DNA of 23,129 nucleotides from Litorivivens sp041625495 (GTDB taxonomy: Bacteria; Pseudomonadota; Gammaproteobacteria; Pseudomonadales; Spongiibacteraceae), in the NCBI RefSeq assembly GCF_041625495.1, contig NZ_JBFJTH010000047.1:1-23129 (forward strand). The letters run 5' to 3'. Under the pieces are notes generated by a model. The model was not told the origin of the DNA. It made no database searches and saw only the letters and a program-made list of their open reading frames with translations. Below, piece after piece: positions 1-5,897 of this stretch. Position 1 is the stretch's first letter, and each line of letters starts with the position of its first letter. The position numbers and the translations under genes are program-made.

Positions 1-822
1 AAAAAAGAGAAAACCGAGTTTAACAAGTTACAAAAGCGTCTGCGGCGTCATGTTGGCAAGGCCATTGAAGATTACAACATGATCGAAGCCGGTGACCGGG
101 TAATGGTATGCCTGTCTGGCGGCAAGGATTCCTACGCAATGCTGGATATTCTCATGAATCTCCAACAGAGCGCGCCGGTGGATTTTGAGCTGGTGGCGGT
201 AAATCTGGATCAGAAGCAACCGGGCTTTCCCGAGGAAGTCTTGCCAGCCTATTTGGAAAAGCTGGGCATCGAATACCATATCCTGGAAAAAGACACCTAC
301 AGCATTGTGAAATCGGTGGTGCCCGAGGGCAAGACTACCTGCGGTCTGTGCTCGCGCCTGCGGCGCGGTTCGCTGTACGGTTTTGCCGAGCAGATCGGGG
401 CCACGAAAATTGCGCTCGGCCACCATCGCGACGACATTATAGAAACCCTGTTTCTTAACATGTTTTTTGCCGGCAAACTCAAAGCCATGCCGCCGAAGCT
501 ACTCAGTGATGACAAACAGAACATCGTGATCAGACCGATGGCCTACTGCAAGGAATCGGACCTGGTGCGCTATGCCAACTACAAGGCTTTTCCCATCATC
601 CCCTGTAATCTGTGTGGTTCACAGGACAATCTGCAGCGACAGGCGATCAAGAAGATGCTGCAAGATTGGGACAAGCAGTGGCCGGGTCGACTGGACAGTA
701 TCTTTACTGCAATCGGCAATGTGTCACCTTCCCAGTTAGCCGATGGCGAACTGTTTGATTTCAAAACGCTGAAACTGCAGCGCCCGAGCCTGGACAAGAT
801 CCGCGCCGTTAATCTCGCCTGA
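1..822 (+). CDS. ttcA: tRNA 2-thiocytidine(32) synthetase TtcA (5' end missing)
   Basis: This enzyme thiolates cytidine 32 in the anticodon loop of certain tRNAs, using ATP and an iron-sulfur cluster in the cytoplasm. The reading frame is open from base 1, and the residues before the first internal ATG (79) already match the family (NKLQKRLRRHVGKAI), so the true start lies upstream of the window. 273 residues are visible; E. coli TtcA has about 311, so some 30-40 are missing. The PP-loop ATP-binding motif SGGKDS is at about 118-135. The two CxxC pairs of the family follow: TTCGLCSRLRRG (about 340-375) and PCNLCGS (about 601-621). The GHHRDDI motif typical of TtcA lies near 418-438. It stands alone on this strand and is followed by a hairpin. 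Identification is by family resemblance along the whole length and is very secure. Confidence 0.97.
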   Translation, partial: KKEKTEFNKLQKRLRRHVGKAIEDYNMIEAGDRVMVCLSGGKDSYAMLDILMNLQQSAPVDFELVAVNLDQKQPGFPEEVLPAYLEKLGIEYHILEKDTYSIVKSVVPEGKTTCGLCSRLRRGSLYGFAEQIGATKIALGHHRDDIIETLFLNMFFAGKLKAMPPKLLSDDKQNIVIRPMAYCKESDLVRYANYKAFPIIPCNLCGSQDNLQRQAIKKMLQDWDKQWPGRLDSIFTAIGNVSPSQLADGELFDFKTLKLQRPSLDKIRAVNLA

Positions 823-827
823 GCGTT

Positions 828-848
828 TTACCTGTGCTGCGCAGGTAA
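828..848 (+). terminator. hairpin just downstream of ttcA, possible weak terminator
   Basis: TTACCTGTG and CGCAGGTAA form a 9-bp stem (one T.G pair) with a 3-base loop, starting 5 bases after the ttcA stop. No strong T run follows (only GCTTTG a few bases on), so it would be a weak or Rho-assisted terminator. It could also be an RNA processing or 3'-stabilising hairpin. Confidence 0.4.
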
Positions 849-897
849 GCGTGCTTTGCCGCTATTCACAGAAACGATAGCGAGTGGCGGGAATACC

Positions 898-927
898 TTG
901 ATAAATGCGGCAAACTGTCGGTAAATA
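898..927 (+). promoter_or_regulatory. candidate promoter for the fliFG-fliM-fliN operon
   Basis: TTGATA (898-903, 5 of 6 to the sigma70 -35) is followed after 18 bases by TAAATA (922-927), a poor -10. The end of the -10 lies 30 bases before the start codon. The same bases can be read as a weak flagellar sigma28-like site (TAAA, 15 bases, GTAAATAA), but only 5 of 8 positions of its -10 match. A promoter is expected here because the preceding gene is functionally unrelated and a hairpin separates them. The exact hexamers are uncertain. Confidence 0.3.
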
Positions 928-957
928 AGGTGTTTCCAGTCACTTTACCCGGTTCCT

Positions 958-2574
958 ATGACAATAAAATGGGGTGACCCAGCAGCCATTACGCTCCGCG
1001 TTGCAGTGCTTGTCGTGCTGTTGTTGGTAAATTGTGTTGCTGTGGCGCAACCCAGTGTCGTCGGTGACAACGACCCTCGGCGCGAGTTGGAGATGTCGCG
1101 CGAGCGTCTGGTGGGGCTGCTAGATTCGGTGTTCGGTCGCGATGGATATCACGTTCAATTTAGTCAGACCCGCACCGGACCGCAAATCCTGCTGGTTGTT
1201 GACCGAAACTTTCAGAACGACTACAGCGAAGAGGGCTTGCGGGAGCTGATTAGCACGGCTCTTGGCGCAAACTATCCTCTGGTGCTGTCATCCATGCCAT
1301 TGGTGACCGAACCGCATACACACGATGCCTCCGAGTCTCGTCGACCGTCGCTTGGGTGGTTGTTACTCGGCGGCGGAGTGCTGTTGATTATCGGGCTTGC
1401 AGCGGGCTGGCTGCTTGGCCGCCGGCCTCGGCAAAGCTACAAAGATGAAGTGGATGTGCGGCTGGCCGAGCTTGAGAAACTCGCCGCCGAAGACCCATCA
1501 CGCGTGGCTCAGGTTCTGCGCTTATGGTTGCGTCCATCGTCGTCCGCAGCCGCTGAAAGTGGTGGTATGACCCAGCGTGAATTGGCAGCGGTGATCCTGT
1601 TGAGCCTGCCGAAGCCGGTAGCCGCCGGGGTATTGCAGCAGTTTTTGCCCCGCGAGATTCAATTGGTGGGCGATATTATGGTGCGCATTGCACGAGTACG
1701 TCGCACTGTCCTGCGTTACGCAGTTCGCCAGTTTTTTAACGACGTGCAGGAAGCCACGGGTTTTGGCGTAAAAGCCGAATCTGATTTCCGGGGTCTGCTG
1801 GAGTCAGCTTTAGGGGAGAAGCGCACGCGGCTGGTTGCCGGTGCACCGGAAATTCAGGAAAGTATTCCCTTGCTTGAAAATCTACGCTGGCTTGAGGCCG
1901 AAACGCTGGCTGAACTGGTTTCCGGCGAGCATCCTCAGGTGCAGGCAATTGTCGTCGCCAGCCTGGACACAGAGAAGGCCACGCGACTGATAGAGTGCCT
2001 GCCTGCCAATGTGCGCGCCGACGTGGTGTTGCGGGTTGCTGAGCTGGACAAACTGCAGCCCGCCGCGGCCGAGGCGATCTCAGAGCTGATCGAATCAAAA
2101 CTCGATAAACTGTCAAACCATTCAAACCGTATTCCACCGGGGCGCCGTCAGGCCGCTGCTATTTTAAAATCAGTGTCGGCCGACTGGTCCGAGGCCCTGC
2201 TGCAAGATATTTACCAGCGGGATCAGGGTTTGGCGCTCACCTTGCAAAACCAGATGTTTACCATGGACGATCTGCTGGGGCTTACTTCTGAAGATTGGAA
2301 GAAAGTTCAGGACCAGCTGCCGGATGATTTGCTGGCGCGGGCGTTGCTGGGGTGCCGCCCCGATACGCGGGAAGGCTTTTTGCAGCGTATGCCTAAAACC
2401 AGAGCGCGTATGCTGCGCCCGCTGCTGAAAGAGTATGCTGGGCTCGGTGCCGAGCCCATTGAGCAGTCGGCAAACGATGTACTGTATTTGGTGCGTCGGA
2501 TGGCGGCGTCGGGCGATATTGTGCTCAGCGGAGAATTGCGGCTGGCCAGTCCAGTAACGGTTAAAGCCTCATGA
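958..2574 (+). CDS. fliG: FliF(C-terminal part)-FliG fusion protein, membrane-anchored flagellar-type switch/rotor protein
   Basis: A 538-residue chimera. Residues 1-30 are a signal peptide with a hydrophobic core and AVA|Q as a likely cleavage site. Residues about 45-116 look like the last ring-building part of FliF: a helix ending in a GRDGYHVQ strand, then VVDRNF and a helix ending in ALGANYP. A membrane span is at 133-154. LAAEDPSRVAQVLRLWL (175-191) matches the FliF C-terminal helix that binds FliG. FliG follows: N domain about 204-295, middle domain about 300-385 with the EHPQ motif (324-327), and C domain about 395-530. Normal FliG is about 330 residues and has no membrane anchor. Its C-terminal torque helix lacks the charged residues conserved in E. 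coli. The stop overlaps the fliM start by 4 bases (ATGA), so translation is probably coupled. The FliG assignment is secure. The FliF origin of the front part is a by-eye match, strongest for the tail. Function as a rotor is inferred. Confidence 0.9.
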   Translation: MTIKWGDPAAITLRVAVLVVLLLVNCVAVAQPSVVGDNDPRRELEMSRERLVGLLDSVFGRDGYHVQFSQTRTGPQILLVVDRNFQNDYSEEGLRELISTALGANYPLVLSSMPLVTEPHTHDASESRRPSLGWLLLGGGVLLIIGLAAGWLLGRRPRQSYKDEVDVRLAELEKLAAEDPSRVAQVLRLWLRPSSSAAAESGGMTQRELAAVILLSLPKPVAAGVLQQFLPREIQLVGDIMVRIARVRRTVLRYAVRQFFNDVQEATGFGVKAESDFRGLLESALGEKRTRLVAGAPEIQESIPLLENLRWLEAETLAELVSGEHPQVQAIVVASLDTEKATRLIECLPANVRADVVLRVAELDKLQPAAAEAISELIESKLDKLSNHSNRIPPGRRQAAAILKSVSADWSEALLQDIYQRDQGLALTLQNQMFTMDDLLGLTSEDWKKVQDQLPDDLLARALLGCRPDTREGFLQRMPKTRARMLRPLLKEYAGLGAEPIEQSANDVLYLVRRMAASGDIVLSGELRLASPVTVKAS

Positions 2575-3551
2575 AAGATGTGTTGTCGCAGGACGAGATT
2601 GATGCGTTGCTGGAGCAAGTTGCCAACAGTGACGTTGTTACCAAAACCAGCCCGTCAGTGACCACGGGGGTGCGCAGCTACGACCTAAGCGGCCAGCAGC
2701 GTATTACGCGGGGGCGCTACAGCGGGCTCGATGCCATTAATCAGCGCCTTTCCAGCCGCATTCGGCAGGCACTGTCAGCCATTCTCAGGAAAGAAGTGGA
2801 TATCGATGCGCAGGCCGTCGCAGTGCGCAAGTTTTCCGATTACCTCGATGGCCTTTACCTGCCGTCTAGCCTCAATTTAGTAACCCTGTCGCCGCTCGCG
2901 GGTACCGCGATGGTCGTGTTGGACGCCAGGCTGGTATTTCGCATTGTAGACTTCTTTTTTGGAGGGTCGGGTCGTCATGCCAAGGTCGAAGGGCGTGAGT
3001 TTACACCCACCGAAAATACCCTGGTTGCACGCCTGCTGAACAGTATTTACCGCGATATCGAAGACCTGTGGCGCGGCGTGGCTGAGTTGTCATGTCAGCC
3101 ACAGGGCGTGGAATATAACCCAGCGCTGGCAGCCATTGTGGCACCGAGCGAAAATGTCGTGATTTCCACTTTTCAGGTGCTTATTGGCGGGGGTGGCGGC
3201 GAAATCCATGTGGTGATGCCCGAAGCCATGCTGGAGCCGGTTCGTGAAAGCTTGGAGTCGGGGCATCGCGGCTTGTCCGCGGAGTCAGATCGACAGTGGG
3301 CCAATGCTGTTGAGCAGCAGCTCAGTCAGGTGATGGTCAATGCGCGCTGTAGGGTAGCGGAGCTTGAGCTGTCGCTCAGTGAGCTGGCGGCGCTGGACGT
3401 CGGCGATTTCCTGCCGCTAAACCTGCGACGTGGGTCTGAGTTGACGGTTGATGGTATTCCTATCCACCGCGTAGAGGCTGGCAGCTATGCGGGGAATTGG
3501 GCAGTAAAAGTGCTGAAGAATGAGGATGCGGGAGCGGAAAATAATGGATGA
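2571..3551 (+). CDS. fliM: flagellar-type motor switch protein FliM
   Basis: FliM is the middle layer of the C-ring and receives phosphorylated CheY. This copy has 326 residues, close to the usual 330. The N-terminal CheY-binding peptide is intact (VLSQDEIDALLEQ, residues 4-16). The middle domain has the family GGxG motif as GGSG (131-134), followed by the strongly conserved VEGREFTPTE (139-148). The C-terminal FliN-like domain spans about 235-315 (LPLNL, VDGIPI). It starts inside the stop of the preceding fusion gene and overlaps fliN by 8 bases, so the three proteins are probably made in a fixed ratio. Unlike the first gene, nothing in it looks decayed. The family is certain. Whether it works in a flagellum here is open, because no filament, rod or export gene is nearby. 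Confidence 0.95.
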   Translation: MKDVLSQDEIDALLEQVANSDVVTKTSPSVTTGVRSYDLSGQQRITRGRYSGLDAINQRLSSRIRQALSAILRKEVDIDAQAVAVRKFSDYLDGLYLPSSLNLVTLSPLAGTAMVVLDARLVFRIVDFFFGGSGRHAKVEGREFTPTENTLVARLLNSIYRDIEDLWRGVAELSCQPQGVEYNPALAAIVAPSENVVISTFQVLIGGGGGEIHVVMPEAMLEPVRESLESGHRGLSAESDRQWANAVEQQLSQVMVNARCRVAELELSLSELAALDVGDFLPLNLRRGSELTVDGIPIHRVEAGSYAGNWAVKVLKNEDAGAENNG

Positions 3552-3924
3552 ATTCAAAACCCTCGAAGAGCGTAAATCTGCTGGCAAGGTCAGCGACGCC
3601 GAGCCATTATCTCAACCGCTGAGCGGTGGCGTGGATAAGGCAGTGACCAGCAGTCGCGCCAGCCTGGATATGGTGATGGATATTCCCGTGCGTATCAGCA
3701 TGGAAGTGGGGAGTGCGGAAATATCGGTGCGCGACTTGCTGGATCTGCGGCAGGGCGCGGTCGTCGAACTTAATCGACAAGCCGGTGAGCCACTGGATGT
3801 GCTGGTGAATGGGGCCATGATTGCGCGCGGTGAGGTGGTGGTGGTCAACAATCAGTTGGGGATTCGTCTCACAGAGCTGGTGTCGCCGGCGGAACGCAGC
3901 AAGGCCCTGCGCAACGAGGAGTGA
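3544..3924 (+). CDS. fliN: flagellar-type motor switch protein FliN
   Basis: FliN forms the base of the C-ring together with FliM, and in flagella and type III systems it also docks the export ATPase complex. This copy has 126 residues when started at ATG 3544, which has GGAG at about 3531-3534. An in-frame ATG at 3520 would add 8 residues but has no such site. The first 40 residues are variable. The conserved surface-presentation (SpoA) domain covers about 44-120: LDMVMDIPVRISMEVG, ISVRDLLDLRQGAVVEL, then AGEPLDVLVNG and IARGEVVVV. It is the last gene of the operon. The family assignment is very secure. With no export genes in the window, a purely structural C-ring role is the likelier inference. 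Confidence 0.95.
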   Translation: MDEFKTLEERKSAGKVSDAEPLSQPLSGGVDKAVTSSRASLDMVMDIPVRISMEVGSAEISVRDLLDLRQGAVVELNRQAGEPLDVLVNGAMIARGEVVVVNNQLGIRLTELVSPAERSKALRNEE

Positions 3925-4025
3925 CTCAGTGTTAGTGTTAGATAGGGCGCCTAAAAAATAAACAGCTTATAGCCAATCGTTCTAACATCAGGTATTCCTA
4001 CCAACTTTCCCCCCTTTCCCTTGGC

Positions 4026-4031
4026 TATACT
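4026..4031 (+). promoter_or_regulatory. candidate -10 element upstream of the small membrane protein gene
   Basis: TATACT matches the sigma70 -10 at 5 of 6 positions and lies 92 bases before the chosen start at 4123. No good -35 sits at the usual distance. The upstream CAACTTT at 4002-4008 is only faintly reminiscent of a sigmaE -35. The 150-base gap after fliN suggests that the next gene has its own promoter. Confidence 0.25.
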
Positions 4032-4122
4032 AAGAATACGTCAGACAGAGTCCGACTAAGCGCGGTGTAGCAAGGCCGTGCCGGAGAATAATGAGGGCTC
4101 GCAGGAGGCTGGAGGCTTATGT

Positions 4123-4650
4123 ATGAAGCGCCTTTACTACCTGACAGATTCCATGGCGCTCGCGAGCCAAGTGTCGCGTCAGTTACAGCATACACCAGGG
4201 ATCGCCAATTGGCGGTTCCATGCGTTGGCTAAAGATGAGGCAGGCCTTTATAGCCACCAGCTGCAGGGGGCGTCGCCGTTGCAGCGGTGCGATATTCTTC
4301 GCGGCACAGAGCGCGGTGGTTTGCTGGGACTGATGATTGGTGCAGCGTTTGTTCTGCTTGCGTCACGGGTGATTGATTTTTCTGGTTCTTGGGGCGTATT
4401 TGCGATGGTGGCGTTGATTGTCTCGGCAACGCTGTTTGGCGCTTGGGAAGGCGGTATGCTTGGACTGTCTCGTGAAAATTACAAGATAAGACGCTTTCAC
4501 AATGCGTTAGAAGCAGGCGCCATATTGTTGATGGTGGATGTGCGTAAAGTCGATGAGGGACGCATTCGCAATCTATTGTCGCACATCCCGATACGGCCTA
4601 TGGGTGAAGGCTCAAGTGTGGTTAACCCGTTTGCTTATGTGTCGGCTTAA
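4123..4650 (+). CDS. small glycine-rich membrane protein of unknown function
   Basis: A 175-residue protein that I do not recognise as a named family. The start at ATG 4123 is chosen because GGAGG (4111-4115) sits 7 bases upstream; a GTG start at 4078 in the same frame is possible but less likely. A soluble N-terminal part (1-63) opens with MKRLYYLTDS, which looks like a beta strand. Two membrane spans at about 65-82 and 89-114 are rich in Gly and Ala (GGLLGLMIGAA; GAWEGGMLGL), a glycine-zipper style of packing. A soluble tail (120-175) follows, containing AGAILLMVDV. The layout, an alpha/beta piece on each side of a Gly-rich hairpin, recalls stress-related membrane proteins such as the DUF1269/GsiB-YflT-like groups, but I cannot confirm a link. 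It lies between the switch-ring operon and cheY-hpt and ends at a strong terminator, so it is probably transcribed alone. A functional tie to its neighbours is unproven. Confidence 0.75.
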   Translation: MKRLYYLTDSMALASQVSRQLQHTPGIANWRFHALAKDEAGLYSHQLQGASPLQRCDILRGTERGGLLGLMIGAAFVLLASRVIDFSGSWGVFAMVALIVSATLFGAWEGGMLGLSRENYKIRRFHNALEAGAILLMVDVRKVDEGRIRNLLSHIPIRPMGEGSSVVNPFAYVSA

Positions 4651-4694
4651 TTTGCATGTTTGAAACGGTAATAGCAGTAGCAGTAAGAGCAGTG

Positions 4695-4708
4695 CTGCCT
4701 TAAGGCAG
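4695..4708. repeat. perfect 14-bp palindrome
   Basis: CTGCCTTAAGGCAG reads the same on both strands. It lies 45 bases after the stop of the small membrane protein gene and about 50 bases before the terminator. It has no T run. It may be an RNA hairpin or a protein-binding site; the sequence does not say which. Confidence 0.4.
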
Positions 4709-4755
4709 AGGCTCCGTCCAGGTTGGCGTCGATTCTGACGCTTCTCAGCACGGTG

Positions 4756-4784
4756 GGCCGCCCTGGTTGGGGCGGTCTTTTTTT
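4756..4784 (+). terminator. Rho-independent terminator
   Basis: The stem GGCCGCCC (4756-4763) pairs with GGGCGGTC (4770-4777), 8 bp including one G.T pair, with a 6-base loop. Seven T residues follow at once (4778-4784). It ends transcription from the gene at 4123-4650 and insulates cheY, which must then have its own promoter in 4785-4943. I saw no convincing -35/-10 pair in that stretch. Confidence 0.85.
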
Positions 4785-4943
4785 ATCTGTATTTTCTGAT
4801 TTTCGGTGCGGAACCGTTATAGCCAGCGTTGTTTTGATTACTGCATTTGAGAACTATTCCCCTTAATACCAATGATCTCGGTGGCGATTTCCACGTAAAT
4901 ATGAAAAAGTGTTGTCATTCAATGAAGTACTTGCCGAGCGCCA

Positions 4944-5354
4944 ATGAAAATTCTGGTCGTTGATGATTTTTCAACCATGCGTAGGATTATTAAAAATCTT
5001 CTGCATAAACTGGGTTATGAAGACGTTGATGAAGCTGACGACGGCACTACCGCACTGCCGATGCTTCACAGTGATCATTACGATTTCCTGATAACCGATC
5101 TGAACATGCCGGGTATGTCTGGGCTGGATTTGCTGCGCTCTGTGCGCCAAGATCCGCGCCTAGCTGCACTGCCGGTGCTGGTGGTTACGGCAGATGCCAA
5201 TCGCGAGCAAATCGTCGAGGCAGCGCAGGCGGGTGTGAATGGTTATGTCGTCAAACCCTTCACGGCGGCGGTGTTACAAGCCAAGATTGAGCAGGTTTTC
5301 AATACCCTTGGGAGGCCGCTGACCGATGCGGCGGCGCAGCGAGGATCGCCGTGA
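4944..5354 (+). CDS. cheY: CheY-type chemotaxis response regulator
   Basis: A single receiver domain of 136 residues with no output domain, as in CheY. The acidic pocket is D7/D8 (VVDDFS), the phospho-acceptor is D52 (TDLNMPG), and the switch residues are T82 (VTADA), Y101 and K104 (GYVVKPF). These equal D57, T87, Y106 and K109 of E. coli CheY, offset by 5 throughout. MRRIIKNLLHKLGY near the start and KPFTAA near the end are typical of flagellar CheY rather than of generic receivers. A short tail after residue 125 is not part of the fold. Phosphorylated CheY binds the N-terminal peptide of FliM, which is intact in the fliM gene about 1.4 kb upstream. The stop overlaps the GTG start of the Hpt gene, so the two are co-translated. 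No cheA, cheZ, cheW or receptor gene is in the window. Confidence 0.93.
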   Translation: MKILVVDDFSTMRRIIKNLLHKLGYEDVDEADDGTTALPMLHSDHYDFLITDLNMPGMSGLDLLRSVRQDPRLAALPVLVVTADANREQIVEAAQAGVNGYVVKPFTAAVLQAKIEQVFNTLGRPLTDAAAQRGSP

Positions 5355-5815
5355 TCGCTGACGACGACTACGCCGATCTGCGTATTTTTTTTGCCGATGA
5401 AGCAACCGAATGCCTCAATCGATGCCGCGCTGCACTCACAGCCTTTGCCGCTGGAGAGTATACCGAGCTGACCATGGGGGGCGTGCGACGTGATTTTCAT
5501 AATATCAAGGGTACCGCGCTGAGCCTTCCCGGGCTGGAAGTGCTTGGTGAGAGCGCGGCCCAGTGTGAACGTGTTGCCGAAGCGCTGGATCGCGGTCAAT
5601 TGGCAATGAACCCCGGGGTGCTGGGGCTGTTGAACGCTGGTGCGGACTACTTGGCAGTGCAATTTCAGCGCGTGCGAGCGTCTGCTACACCGCAAGCGAT
5701 GCCTGCGGTACTCTGGAAAAAGTTTGAATACTGCCGTGACCGGATCTTACAGCTGGAGTCGGCAGCGCCATCTTCCGACCCCTTGTCCCTGGATGATGAA
5801 CTGAAGTCTCTCTGA
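5351..5815 (+). CDS. Hpt (histidine phosphotransfer) domain protein
   Basis: A 154-residue all-helical protein. Residues 5-110 form an Hpt domain with phospho-accepting His50 in the motif FHNIKGTALSLG (49-60 region), where the Lys two residues on and the small residues behind it are typical. It starts at GTG 5351, overlapping the cheY stop by 4 bases (GTGA), with AGGA a few bases upstream. Hpt proteins shuttle phosphate between receiver domains. Next to a lone CheY, it could load CheY from a hybrid kinase elsewhere, or drain CheY in place of a phosphatase. It has no kinase catalytic domain, so it is not a CheA, although the Hpt fold resembles the CheA P1 domain. The C-terminal 40 residues carry no motif I recognise. 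The domain call is firm; the direction of phosphate flow is not known. Confidence 0.88.
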   Translation: MIADDDYADLRIFFADEATECLNRCRAALTAFAAGEYTELTMGGVRRDFHNIKGTALSLPGLEVLGESAAQCERVAEALDRGQLAMNPGVLGLLNAGADYLAVQFQRVRASATPQAMPAVLWKKFEYCRDRILQLESAAPSSDPLSLDDELKSL

Positions 5816-5840
5816 CAGGGCATAAACCCGCCAAGTTGTT

Positions 5841-5846
5841 TATAAT
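5841..5846 (+). promoter_or_regulatory. candidate -10 of the ccm operon promoter
   Basis: A perfect TATAAT lies 51 bases before the ccmA start codon, in the 82-base gap after the Hpt gene. The hexamer 17 bases upstream (GGGCAT) is a poor -35. CTGACA at 5812-5817 is a better -35, but the spacing is 23 bases. Some activator or a weak -35 would be needed. Confidence 0.4.
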
Positions 5847-5897
5847 CGCCGCTTTCTTGAAGCTTACCCTATCCGTTTATCAGAGGAGCCAGGCGGT

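Noticed and set aside
902..928. A flagellar sigma28-like promoter (TAAA, 15 bases, GTAAATAA) before fliFG
   Set aside because: The spacing is right, but only 5 of 8 positions of the -10 fit and its GC-rich part is missing. AT-rich upstream DNA gives such matches easily, so I did not claim sigma28 control.
5351..5815. A truncated CheA remnant (P1 domain only)
   Set aside because: The frame has a normal start and stop and keeps an intact Hpt motif, and no CheA catalytic sequence follows. A stand-alone Hpt protein is the simpler call, though descent from a CheA P1 domain cannot be excluded.
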